Assembly: GCF_007065885.1 (NCBI RefSeq)
Contig: NZ_CP041409.1
Location: 1,287,501-1,351,500, forward strand
Length of the DNA: 64,000 bases
Direction: 5' to 3'
Source: Altererythrobacter sp. TH136
GTDB lineage: Bacteria; Pseudomonadota; Alphaproteobacteria; Sphingomonadales; Sphingomonadaceae
How positions within the stretch are numbered: the first letter of the stretch is position 1; each line of letters begins with the position of its first letter. The translations under genes were made by a program, and so were the position numbers. This document shows positions 55,891 to 64,000 of this stretch, piece by piece. Under the pieces are notes generated by a model. That model did not search any database. It had not been told where the DNA came from and saw nothing but the letters and a program-made list of their open reading frames with translations.

Positions 55891-56921
55891 TGGTTGGCCG
55901 CCCCAGTCAGCTTGCCGACGAGTTGTGCTCCGGCGGCGCTGGTGACGAGAACCTCGTCCCCGTCCACCACCACGATGATGCCTTCCAGCCCAATCACCGA
56001 CACCCGCGGTCCGTCCGTTTCCACCAGTACGTTACGGCACTCGACCAGTTCGACGGGCCCATGCACCCGGTTGCCCGCATCGTCGCTGGGACGCGCATCG
56101 CGCAAGGCTTCCCAGTTGCCGATGTCGGACCAGCCCATGTCTGCCGGCACGACCGCTGCGCGCGCGGTGTTTTCCATGACGGCGTAATCGACCGACTCGC
56201 CATCAACGCCGGCGAAGGCGTCCGCCGCCGGATGAAACTCCTGCCCCTGGTACCGGCCCCCGGCGACCGCGCGGCGGACCGCTTCGGCCATGGCGGGCCG
56301 ATGCTGCTCCAACTCATCCATGAAGGCGCCTGCACGAAACGCGAAGATGCCGCCATTCCATGCGTAATTGCCTTCGGTCAGGAAGCGCTCGGCCGTCTCG
56401 CGATCCGGCTTTTCGACGAAGCGGTCGACCTTGTGGCCCCCCTCCATCGCCTCGCCCAGGCGGATGTAGCCGTAGCCCGTCTCCGCGCGGTCGGGTGCGA
56501 TGCCCAGCGCGACCATCCAGTCGTCCCCCGCCAGCCGGGCCGCTGCTCGCGCGGCGGCGGTGAAGCTGGCGATGTCGGCGATGTGGTGGTCGCTGGGGCA
56601 GACCAGCAGGATCGCGTCAGCCGGCAGCAGCGCCGCGGCGAGCGCAATCGCGGGCGCGGTGTTCTTCGCCGCCGGTTCGACGATCACCGTCGCCTCGGCC
56701 GGTGCCTGCTCGGCCAAGTGGCACAAGTGCCCCTGGCCCGCCACGATCACGGGTTCGGCGAAGTCGCTGGAGCCGTGCCATCGGTCGAGCGTAGCCTCGA
56801 GCAGGGTGCGCTCCCCCACCAGCGGGAGGAACGGCTTGGGCTTGGCCTTGCGGCTGCGCGGCCACAGGCGCGTGCCGCTGCCGCCGCACAGGATGACGGG
56901 ATGAATAAGAGCGGTGTTCAT
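55887..56921 (-). CDS. Mannose-1-phosphate guanylyltransferase
   Basis: A 344-residue nucleotidyltransferase: ILCGGSGTRLWPRSRKAKPK signature at about residue 9, VCPSDHHI, ETGYGYIRLGE, VEKPDRETAERF and NAWNGGIF-like YAWNGGIFAF. It makes GDP-mannose from mannose-1-phosphate and GTP. It has no C-terminal isomerase domain, which fits the separate isomerase gene next to it. The start at 56921 is preceded by GGGGG; a GTG two codons earlier is possible. Confidence 0.93.
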   Translation of the reverse strand: MNTALIHPVILCGGSGTRLWPRSRKAKPKPFLPLVGERTLLEATLDRWHGSSDFAEPVIVAGQGHLCHLAEQAPAEATVIVEPAAKNTAPAIALAAALLPADAILLVCPSDHHIADIASFTAAARAAARLAGDDWMVALGIAPDRAETGYGYIRLGEAMEGGHKVDRFVEKPDRETAERFLTEGNYAWNGGIFAFRAGAFMDELEQHRPAMAEAVRRAVAGGRYQGQEFHPAADAFAGVDGESVDYAVMENTARAAVVPADMGWSDIGNWEALRDARPSDDAGNRVHGPVELVECRNVLVETDGPRVSVIGLEGIIVVVDGDEVLVTSAAGAQLVGKLTGAANQ

Positions 56922-56942
56922 GATCACCCCCTTAACATTTGA

Positions 56943-58253
56943 TCAGACCATAAGTTGCAGCAGTTCGTCGATTTCGACCGATGCGAACCCCACTGAACTG
57001 TCGGAGATGCCGTAGGGCACGAACAGGCGCGAGCCCGTGCGCAGCGCGCCGCACGTATAGACCACGTTCGGGACATAGCCTGACCGGTCGGCGTTCTCGG
57101 CGCTCAGCACCGGTTCGGCGGTGCGACCGATCACCTTTGACGGGTCATCGAGGTCCAGCAGCGCCGCGCCAACGGTGTACTTGCGCATCGCGCCCACCCC
57201 GTGCGTGAACAGCAGCCAGCCGGCATCGGTCTTGATCGGACTGCCGCAATTGCCGATCTGGATGAACTCCCACGGATACTTGGGCTCCATCAGCAGGACG
57301 CCTTCGGTGTCCCACCGGTCGATCCGGCGCGAGCGAAGCAGGAACAGGTTCTTGCCGTCCTGCCGCCCGACCATGGCATACTGGCCGCCGACCTTTTCCG
57401 GGAACAGCGCCATGCCCTTGTTGCGCCCGGCGCGGCCCTGAATCGGTTCGAGCAGGAAACGGCGAAAGTCGGTCGTCCGCATCAGCTCGGACCGGATCGT
57501 GCTGCCCGAATAGGCAGTGTAGGTGCCGATCCATTCGAACTCGCCGCCGCCGTGGTCGAACCGCGTCAACCGCAGATCCTCCAGCCCCCCGCGCTGCTGC
57601 TCGGTGATCGGGAAGATGACCGTGTTCGACAGCGAGCTTTCCTGGTGGCGGTGCACCGTCACGCCCCGGTCGGCGTCATAAAGCGTGGAATCGTCCAGCT
57701 CGACCGACGTGGCGAACGCGCTCTGTGGCCACAGTTCGAAATGACCGTCGGGGTGCGCGATGCCTTCGCGAAACACGATCGAGCTGATGTGCCCTTCCCC
57801 CACCGCGCGCAGGGACATGACGAACCGCACCGCGCCATCCTCGCAGCCCGACTGATCGGGGTGCGGGACGATCGACGGGTTCATCAGGGCGGCCGCCGAA
57901 TACGTGTATTCGTGACAGAAATACGCCCCGATAAGCTTGCGGCGAACGGGCGAGAAATCGCACTCGTGAATGCCGAGATTGGTCGCCAGCTCGCGCCACC
58001 GCGTCTCGAAGATCGTCTCGGTCTGCCAATGCCGTTCTTTGAAGTCCGACAGGACCTTGCGATATTCGCGGCGCACCTGCGCCTCGCTCAGCGCGGCGAC
58101 GTCATTGACCAGCTTCTGCGCGCGGTTGCCCGGCGCGCCGGCGGCCTGCCATCCCAGGTGAAACGGGCGCAACACGACCCGCGACGGGTCGGCGTGAAGC
58201 CGTTGTTCAAGAATATGCAAGGGGCCGTGGACCGTCCTCTGCTCGATAGTCAA
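56943..58253 (-). CDS. GH130-family beta-mannoside phosphorylase-like enzyme
   Basis: A 436-residue protein. A helical N-terminal extension (about 1-110) precedes a five-bladed propeller with GH130 features: SSIVFREG, GLEDLRLTRFD (about 220, where most members read EDPR; the catalytic Asp is present), TYTAYSG, KGMALFPEKVGG and GNCGSPIKTDAGWLLFTHG. GH130 enzymes phosphorolyse beta-mannosides to alpha-mannose-1-phosphate; some are hydrolases. TTG 58253 is preceded by GGGGGAT and overlaps the upstream glycosyltransferase gene by 47 bp. Confidence 0.85.
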   Translation of the reverse strand: MTIEQRTVHGPLHILEQRLHADPSRVVLRPFHLGWQAAGAPGNRAQKLVNDVAALSEAQVRREYRKVLSDFKERHWQTETIFETRWRELATNLGIHECDFSPVRRKLIGAYFCHEYTYSAAALMNPSIVPHPDQSGCEDGAVRFVMSLRAVGEGHISSIVFREGIAHPDGHFELWPQSAFATSVELDDSTLYDADRGVTVHRHQESSLSNTVIFPITEQQRGGLEDLRLTRFDHGGGEFEWIGTYTAYSGSTIRSELMRTTDFRRFLLEPIQGRAGRNKGMALFPEKVGGQYAMVGRQDGKNLFLLRSRRIDRWDTEGVLLMEPKYPWEFIQIGNCGSPIKTDAGWLLFTHGVGAMRKYTVGAALLDLDDPSKVIGRTAEPVLSAENADRSGYVPNVVYTCGALRTGSRLFVPYGISDSSVGFASVEIDELLQLMV

Positions 58254-60558
58254 CGCGATCCCCCGCCGTTCGCGGCTTCGAATCGCCCGCGCTGTCCGGC
58301 GCGAGCGCTAGCATGGAATAGTGCCCCAGTTGAAACGCGAGGATCGATTCCGCACCGCAATTGATGTTCGCCCCGCGCGGGGTCAGCCCGTCCCGGCAGC
58401 GGCCCGTCGCCATGTCGGCCAGCACCACGCCGCGATCGTTGGCGCCGAAGAACCAGCTCCACGCCGCCGCCCCATGGGTCCGCCAGCGCTGATCGCCGGT
58501 GGCGCGCCAGGCCGCGAGCGAGGCATCGATGGCGGCCTGCGCCTCCAGCGGCTGCTGATCGAACGGGAGCTGCGCGTAAGGGTGGCCGAACGTCTCCGAC
58601 CCGATCGCCCGGAAATGTCCGTTCGGCGCGGTCTGGCGCTCCGCGATCCAGGCGAGGGTCTCGATCCCGCAGGCGGTCCATTCGGGGCGGCCAAGCACCT
58701 CGCCAGCCTCGATCAGCGCCTGCGACAGGCGCGGATTGTCGTATCCCAGCACCGCTTCGAACCACGCCCAATCGGGCCGCCGCGCGCCGCCAAGCAACCG
58801 TTCCAGCAAGGACGCGCCCTGCTCCAACGCCTCGAGCGAAGCCGCGTGACCGGGCCGGGCGCGCAGCATCGCCGCCGCGCCGAGCATGATGAACGCCACC
58901 GTACGAGGGCTTTCAAACCGCGCGAGGCACGGCAGCGCGGTGTCATACAGATCGGACGCCCACCGCTGGATGTCGGGATCGCTGCTGTCCTCGACCGTCC
59001 GGCCGAGCGTCCAGATCGCGCGGCCGTTGGAATCCTCCGACCCCAGATCCTCGCACCAGCTGCGGTCGAAGCGCATGAAGTTGCGGAACGCCCGCTTATC
59101 GGGATTCCACGCGTCCTGGATGAACGCGGCGTAGATCATCGCCAGCGACTGCCGTTCCTGCGGGCCGATGCCGTGCGCCTGGTTGATCAGCAACAGCGCG
59201 CGGACGTTGTCGTCCAGGCAGTACCCATGCCGCCGATCGGGCACGATGCCGATCGAATGCTGAAACATGCCCGTCCCATCGGTCATCGTGCGGACGCCGT
59301 GGAACGATGGCCGCGCGCGCGGTGCGTTTCGCGCAGGGGTCGCCACCGCCCGCTCGATCAGCGCGGCAGACGCGGCAGCGAAGCGCGGCCAGATGGTCTC
59401 GCGCCCGCGGGCATAAGCGCGCGCCTTCAGGGCGGCGAGTTCGTACGGGTCGTCGAGCAGGCCAATGACCGCATCGGCGATCGCCTTCGCCGAACGCGGT
59501 TCAATCAGCACACCCACCCCTTCCGCCAGCAGCTCGCGCGCATGGACGTAAGGGGTCGAGACGACCGCCTTGCCCAGCGCGACCGCATAGCTCAGCGTGC
59601 CGCTGGTCGACTGTTGCATGCCGGGATAGGGGGTCAGGTAGATGTCGCAGGCCTCGAGCTGGTCGAGGAGGTCGGGCGTATCGACGAACGTTTCCGACCA
59701 TTCGATCGCGTGCGCCACGCCCAGCCGTTCGGCGAGCGCCTTCAGCCCTTCGCGATAGCTTTCACCGTCGCGGGCCACCAGATTGGGGTGGGTCGCGCCG
59801 ACGATGCGATAGAGCACGTTCGGATGCCGAGCGAGGATGTCCGGCAGCGCCTCGATGACCGATTCCACGCCCTTGCTCGGTCCAAGCAGGCCGAAGGTGG
59901 TCAGGACCGTGCGCCCGGCCAGTCCGCGCCGGGCCTTGAACTCGTCCTCGCGCCCAAACGGGCGATCGGGCGCGCCATGCTCGATCACTTCGATCAGGTC
60001 GGCTGAGACGGCATAGAGTTCGACCAGCAGGTCGCGTGAGCGCTGCGACATGACCATGATCCGGGATGCGCGCCCGACAAGGTGCTCCATGATGCGACGC
60101 TGGCGTTCGGACGGCTCGGTCAGCACGGTGTGGAACGTGACGATCAGCGGCGCCGCCACCCGGTCCACGAAACCGCAGACCATCTCGCCATCGGGTCCGC
60201 CGAAGATGCCGTATTCGTGTTGCAGCCAGACCGCGTCGGCGCCAGTGGCGTCGATCGCCTGCGCGGCGCGGGCATAATCGTCCGGCTCGTCGCGCGCGAT
60301 CGTCCCGGCGATCGGGCCGTAGGAGAGCGGCGCGTCACGGTCTTCGAGTGCCCACACGTCCACGCTCACTTCGGGGCGGAAGCGGGCCAGTTGTTCGGTC
60401 ACATCGGCGGTGAAGGTCGCGATCCCGCATTTGCGCGGCGGGAAATTGCCGACCAGCGCGACGCGGCGCGGGGCGCGCGGGGATCGGAATGCGACCAGTT
60501 CTGTCTCGGCGCTCTCGGCACCCATGGGGAAGAGAGCGTTGGCGCGGCGTGCGTCCAT
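58207..60558 (-). CDS. Two-domain protein: GT4 glycosyltransferase fused to an (alpha/alpha) barrel-like domain
   Basis: A 783-residue protein. Residues about 25-400 form a GT4 (GT-B) glycosyltransferase: NFPPRKCGIATFTADVTEQL, FGLLGPSKGVESVIEAL, and the donor region PYPGMQQSTSGTLSYAVALG followed by VVSTPY. Residues about 415-760 are helical (HGYCLDDNVRALLLINQAHG, LGSEDSNGRAIWTLGR, TAPNGHFRAIGSETFG, CDQQP-like PFDQQPLEAQA) and resemble (alpha/alpha)6-barrel sugar enzymes. As first gene of a GDP-mannose operon, it probably uses GDP-mannose. ATG 60558 follows an AGGGAG with a long spacer. Confidence 0.82.
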   Translation of the reverse strand: MDARRANALFPMGAESAETELVAFRSPRAPRRVALVGNFPPRKCGIATFTADVTEQLARFRPEVSVDVWALEDRDAPLSYGPIAGTIARDEPDDYARAAQAIDATGADAVWLQHEYGIFGGPDGEMVCGFVDRVAAPLIVTFHTVLTEPSERQRRIMEHLVGRASRIMVMSQRSRDLLVELYAVSADLIEVIEHGAPDRPFGREDEFKARRGLAGRTVLTTFGLLGPSKGVESVIEALPDILARHPNVLYRIVGATHPNLVARDGESYREGLKALAERLGVAHAIEWSETFVDTPDLLDQLEACDIYLTPYPGMQQSTSGTLSYAVALGKAVVSTPYVHARELLAEGVGVLIEPRSAKAIADAVIGLLDDPYELAALKARAYARGRETIWPRFAAASAALIERAVATPARNAPRARPSFHGVRTMTDGTGMFQHSIGIVPDRRHGYCLDDNVRALLLINQAHGIGPQERQSLAMIYAAFIQDAWNPDKRAFRNFMRFDRSWCEDLGSEDSNGRAIWTLGRTVEDSSDPDIQRWASDLYDTALPCLARFESPRTVAFIMLGAAAMLRARPGHAASLEALEQGASLLERLLGGARRPDWAWFEAVLGYDNPRLSQALIEAGEVLGRPEWTACGIETLAWIAERQTAPNGHFRAIGSETFGHPYAQLPFDQQPLEAQAAIDASLAAWRATGDQRWRTHGAAAWSWFFGANDRGVVLADMATGRCRDGLTPRGANINCGAESILAFQLGHYSMLALAPDSAGDSKPRTAGDRVDYRAEDGPRPLAYS

Positions 60559-60694
60559 ACGGCGTGACGACTCCCTTGAGATTGGAAACTGACAAATGGC
60601 TGAATGAACGACGCGCGCGATGGTTCCATTGCGCTGCACCATTTCCGAGCGACCGGAAGCACGAACCGCGCCGCAATGCTGCGTCTGCGAACAG

Positions 60695-61417
60695 TCAGAA
60701 CCAGCGCTGTCGCCAGTAGAAGTCCGCCGCTACCGGATTGCCTGACGCGTCCGTCGCCGGGCGGAAGCGCAACCGCTGCTCGACCAGTCGGCAGGTGATC
60801 GCGTCTGCTTCCGGATCCGGGCTTGGCTTGTAGACGCTGCATCCTGATGCGCGTCCGTCGATCCCCACCGTCACCTTGACCACGACTTCGGACCCGATGC
60901 GTGCCTGCCGCCCGCCGGCCGGACGGGGGTAGTCGCGCGCGTTGTTGATCGCGCCACCGATCCATTCGGGCTTGGTCGCGATCCCGCCGCCCTGGCCCGT
61001 GCCGCCAGCGCCGCTCCCGGTCCCGGTGCCGGTGCCGCCCGCCCCCGTCCCAGTCCCGGCATCGCGCGCGCCCGAGCTGTTGTCGGTGCCGGTTGAGCTA
61101 GCCCGGGGCGCCGGGGGAGCCGGCTTGACGGTGATGGCGGGCACGGGCGCCACGACCGGGCGGGGAACCGCCTTGCGCCCTTCTTCCCCCGCAGCCCCGC
61201 TGTCGGGTTCCGGTTGCGGGGGCGGGGGCTCGTACTGTTTGGTCTCGACCGTGACGGTGACGGCGGACAGCACGGCCCGCTCCACCGAAGCGGTCTGCTG
61301 CGGGGCAAACGCGCGCGCCAGCGCATAGATCGCCAGCAGGTGCAGCAGCACGATCGCTGCCAGCGCAGCCGGCCGCGGCCGGCGCGGCATGGTGGAAAAG
61401 GAAGCCTCCGTCGCCAT
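60695..61417 (-). CDS. tonB: TonB energy-transducing protein
   Basis: A 240-residue protein: N-terminal anchor (about residues 17-36), a Pro-rich spacer (YEPPPPQPEPD, then APPAPR), an unusual Gly/Thr-rich repeat stretch (GTGTGAGG type), and the TonB C-terminal domain (SEVVVKVTVGIDGRASGCSV, then LVEQRLRFRPATDASGNPV). It couples proton-motive force to outer-membrane receptors. It lies just downstream of the TonB-dependent receptor gene, separated by a terminator. exbB and exbD are not in the window. Confidence 0.88.
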   Translation of the reverse strand: MATEASFSTMPRRPRPAALAAIVLLHLLAIYALARAFAPQQTASVERAVLSAVTVTVETKQYEPPPPQPEPDSGAAGEEGRKAVPRPVVAPVPAITVKPAPPAPRASSTGTDNSSGARDAGTGTGAGGTGTGTGSGAGGTGQGGGIATKPEWIGGAINNARDYPRPAGGRQARIGSEVVVKVTVGIDGRASGCSVYKPSPDPEADAITCRLVEQRLRFRPATDASGNPVAADFYWRQRWF

Positions 61418-61476
61418 TCCGTGATCAAACGACAAGCGCGGCAGGGGCGTTCCGCCGGTACCGCCCTCCGCACACG

Positions 61477-61511
61477 AAAACGGCGGCGCTCCCGCAGAAG
61501 GAGCGCCGCCG
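61477..61511 (-). terminator. Intrinsic terminator of the TonB-dependent receptor gene
   Basis: On the minus strand CGGCGGCGCTCC and GGAGCGCCGCCG form a perfect 12-bp stem with a 7-nt loop, followed by TTTTCG. It lies 24 bp after the receptor stop codon and 60 bp before the tonB start. Confidence 0.88.
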
Positions 61512-61535
61512 CTGTTCAAGTCGAAGCCGACCGGA

Positions 61536-64000
61536 TCAGAAGTCGTAGCTGATGCCGACCTTCAGGCGCCACACCGACGACGACACGTTGATGCCGTTGT
61601 CGTCATCGAACGGCACCACTCCGGTGGTCGCGTTCGCCGTGATGGTGTTCGCATTGGCGAAGATATAGCGCCCCTGCGAATCCACACCGGTGACCTGCGC
61701 GATGTCCTGACGGCCTGCGAAGTCCCGGCGCCGCTGGATGTTCCAGTCATTGTCGAGGAAGTTCAGGAAGTTGTCCATCGTGGCGTAGAGCTTGATGCTG
61801 TCCTCGCGTCCGAAGAAGCGGCCCGGTCCGGGGATCTCCTGCGAGAACGACAGGTCGAGGTCGTAGTACCAGTCGTTGGAGCAGGTGTTCCGCTCGATCG
61901 ACTGGCCGAGGTAATCCCGCGCGCACTTCAGACCGCTTGCGAAATCAGCCACCCGCTGCGCCACGCCCGCCGTCGAAAGCGGCGACACGTTCGGGTCGCT
62001 CGCGCCGGTCGGGATGTACAGCAGCGCGTTGTCCGCACCCGATGCCGAATCGTTGAACACGCCGCTGCCCGTGAAGGTCAGGCTGTACGGACGGCCCGAA
62101 CGCGCCACGAAGGTCAGGCCCAGTCGGGTCGACAGGTCGCTGAAGAACTGCTCCTCGAAGCTCGTCGACAACGAGATGTTGTGCTTGCTCGAGAAGAAGC
62201 CGCGCGATGCGGCCGGGTTCTGGCGATCGAACGCTGCGGACAGGTCGTAGTTCGACGTTGCGGTCGAGTTGTACATGTTCCGCCGGTCCTGCGCGGCCGA
62301 GAAGGCATAACCCAGGCTGAAGAACGTGGAGCCGCCGTCGGTGAACACACCGCCGTCGAAGTTCTTCGAGAGGATCGCCGAGGCATTGTGGCTGTTGAAC
62401 GCGCCTGCGTTGGTCAGCATCAGCTCGTCCTCACGCGCCGTAGTGACGCAAGCGGCGGTGACGCCGGTGAAGATCGGCGTCGGCGTGATGTCGGTCAGCT
62501 TCGCATTGCAACCGGCCCGCAGCGGATCGATCGTCACGTAGATCGGACGACCGTCGATCGTGAACCCGTTCAAGCCTGCACCCAGGTTCGGGGTCTGGCT
62601 GAGATCGACGATCGTGTACGGATCGCGCGTGCGGCTGAAGATGTAATCGAGGTTGAGATTCCATCCGCTGAAGAAGCCGCTGGGCGCGAAGTTCAGCTCC
62701 GAAGCGAAGCCGACGTTGGCGCGCAGCACGCTGGGCGTCTTGATGTCGGGATCGATCGACTGGGTGAAACCCTGGCCGGCGGATGCCGTTGCGATCGCAG
62801 CGTTGCGGAAGCAGGTCGGCACCCCGGTGAACGTGCCGTTGGTGACGACATCGATCTGCCCGGTGGGGCAACCGGCAGCCTGGGTGCTGGCCAGAGCGAA
62901 GGCGCTGCCATCGTTCTGGAACGCGTTGCCGAACCACACGAGCGGGTCGCCGCCCGAGAAGATGCCCACGCCGGCACGGAACTGGCTGCGCGAGAACACG
63001 GCGAAGTCATCCGCGTCGTAGGTGAACGCGACGCGCGGCATGATGATCGGGTCGAGATCGCTGAACCCGGCGTTGTTGTTGATGCCGTAACGCGACACGA
63101 ACACCGGGTTCCGTTCCGGGCGGCCACCGTCGTACCATTCCAGCCGCACGCCGGCCGTCACCGCAAGGGCGTCGGTCGCCTGCCACTCGTCCTGGAGGAA
63201 GGCCGAATAGATCGTCCGCTTGAACTCGGCACCTGCGTCGGTGACGTTGCCGGTGGCCGAAACGTTGCCGAACGCGCCTTCGGTGTTCCCGTTGACGATG
63301 TTGATCGGCGTGGTGCTGGTCGAGTTGTTGCCCAGACCCGGCGACAGCAAACCGGCGCGCAGGTCGTTGATGTTGCGGAAAACCAGCGTTCCGGTCGCGT
63401 TCGCCACGAACAGGTTGAACAGGTCCGCCCGGTTCGCTTCCATGCCGAGCTTGATCTGGTGCGCGCCGGCATCGAGGCGGAGGACGCCGCGGTACTGTTC
63501 GATCGTCGTCTGCAGGTCGTTCGCGGAGCGGTTGCTGCCCGGGCCGGCAAGCACCGCACCGTCAGGCGTGGTCCCGGTGTTGTCGATGCCGACGATGATG
63601 CGCGGGATCGGGTTGTCCGACTGCGCTTCGCCGCCGCCGATCGGATCCTGCAGATCCTGCACTTCCGAACGCGAGTAACGGAACTCGCTGGAGAGGACGT
63701 CGCTCCACTGCGAGAACAGGCGCGCCGAATAGTAGTTCGACTTGGTGCCGCTCAGGTAGAACGTGTTCTGGCCCACGACTTGCGGCGAGGACTGGCCGGT
63801 GAACAGATCGTCGGCGCGGGTCGTCGATTCCTCGAGGCGCTGATAGGTCGCTTCAAGGCGGTGATCGTCGTTGATCTGAAGATCGCCGCGGAGGAACCAG
63901 CGCTCGTTGCTGAAGGGACGGTTGTAGACCAGCGGGCCGGTGTCGATGCCGTAGACATCGCGGATGACCTGCGAGATTTCGTCGAACTGCGCCTTGGTGA
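61536..64000 (-). CDS. Oar-type TonB-dependent outer-membrane receptor (5' end outside window)
   Basis: The frame is open to the window edge; the C-terminal 820 residues are visible. They form alternating strands of a large beta-barrel and end in KVGISYDF, with the terminal Phe typical of outer-membrane barrels recognised by BamA. Segments such as DLDLSFSQEIPGPGRFFGRE and the long extracellular loops with paired cysteines fit Oar/CarboxypepD-regulatory-type receptors. The N-terminal plug and TonB box are not visible. The substrate is unknown; the adjacent tonB and the upstream mannose genes are suggestive only. Confidence 0.88.
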   Translation of the reverse strand, partial: TKAQFDEISQVIRDVYGIDTGPLVYNRPFSNERWFLRGDLQINDDHRLEATYQRLEESTTRADDLFTGQSSPQVVGQNTFYLSGTKSNYYSARLFSQWSDVLSSEFRYSRSEVQDLQDPIGGGEAQSDNPIPRIIVGIDNTGTTPDGAVLAGPGSNRSANDLQTTIEQYRGVLRLDAGAHQIKLGMEANRADLFNLFVANATGTLVFRNINDLRAGLLSPGLGNNSTSTTPINIVNGNTEGAFGNVSATGNVTDAGAEFKRTIYSAFLQDEWQATDALAVTAGVRLEWYDGGRPERNPVFVSRYGINNNAGFSDLDPIIMPRVAFTYDADDFAVFSRSQFRAGVGIFSGGDPLVWFGNAFQNDGSAFALASTQAAGCPTGQIDVVTNGTFTGVPTCFRNAAIATASAGQGFTQSIDPDIKTPSVLRANVGFASELNFAPSGFFSGWNLNLDYIFSRTRDPYTIVDLSQTPNLGAGLNGFTIDGRPIYVTIDPLRAGCNAKLTDITPTPIFTGVTAACVTTAREDELMLTNAGAFNSHNASAILSKNFDGGVFTDGGSTFFSLGYAFSAAQDRRNMYNSTATSNYDLSAAFDRQNPAASRGFFSSKHNISLSTSFEEQFFSDLSTRLGLTFVARSGRPYSLTFTGSGVFNDSASGADNALLYIPTGASDPNVSPLSTAGVAQRVADFASGLKCARDYLGQSIERNTCSNDWYYDLDLSFSQEIPGPGRFFGREDSIKLYATMDNFLNFLDNDWNIQRRRDFAGRQDIAQVTGVDSQGRYIFANANTITANATTGVVPFDDDNGINVSSSVWRLKVGISYDF

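Overview
The window looks like a chromosomal segment of a high-GC alphaproteobacterium, most probably of the order Sphingomonadales (Sphingomonas/Erythrobacter-like). The reasons are the mutM-rpsT-dnaA neighbourhood without dnaN or recF, a COQ9-family ubiquinone protein, UPF0262, a CC_3452-family secreted protein, an Oar-type TonB-dependent receptor, and frequent GTG/TTG starts with 1-4 bp gene overlaps. This is inferred from gene content, not from a marker phylogeny. I see no prophage, insertion sequence, CRISPR array, rRNA or tRNA gene. The window is almost entirely core chromosome with a few accessory genes.

Layout. 1-9.6 kb: the end of an Atm1-type ABC exporter, a GFA protein, the HslVU protease, BamE, a cytochrome bc1 chaperone with a DUF177 protein, SSB, the FeoAB iron importer with a likely Fur box, and COQ9 with an ankyrin protein. 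9.7-19 kb: SCO copper chaperone, YcgN, a YgjP-like metallopeptidase, riboflavin genes ribD-ribE, a coaBC-dut-response regulator operon, and ubiE-ubiB. 19-25 kb: mutM, rpsT, dnaA, a MoeB/ThiF protein, a sirtuin, dapB and nth. 25-30.4 kb: a dicarboxylate/amino-acid symporter, dapE, an S1/P1 nuclease, a GST, a glyoxalase-fold protein and a PilZ protein. 30.4-36.2 kb (minus strand): the classical rpmH-rnpA-yidD-yidC-engB cluster, extended by a sulfotransferase and a glutaredoxin. 36-46 kb: comM (frameshifted), a TonB-like protein, small secreted proteins, an HxlR regulator, rpmJ, a 2OG-Fe(II) oxygenase gene with an in-frame stop, galE, an M14 carboxypeptidase, cdd and a GH25 protein. 46-55 kb: dnaB, a phospholipase D protein, rpoZ, a frameshifted DUF3667 gene, a TPR protein, ftsH and a parvulin. 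55-64 kb: a four-gene mannose operon (GT4 fusion, GH130, mannose-1-phosphate guanylyltransferase, phosphomannose isomerase), then tonB and a large TonB-dependent receptor that runs off the window.

Functional threads. Ubiquinone and respiration: UbiB, UbiE, COQ9, the bc1 chaperone and SCO. Replication: DnaA, DnaB, SSB. Envelope biogenesis: BamE, YidC/YidD, parvulin, FtsH, TonB and its receptor. Lysine/peptidoglycan: DapB, DapE. Thiol biology: Atm1, GFA, GST, glutaredoxin.

The candidate least-described system is the mannose operon at 55.1-60.6 kb. It carries enzymes that could make GDP-mannose, polymerise it with a two-domain glycosyltransferase, and recover mannose-1-phosphate by GH130 phosphorolysis. 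Three genes carry apparent lesions (comM, DUF3667, 2OG oxygenase). They may be real gene decay or consensus errors in the assembly.
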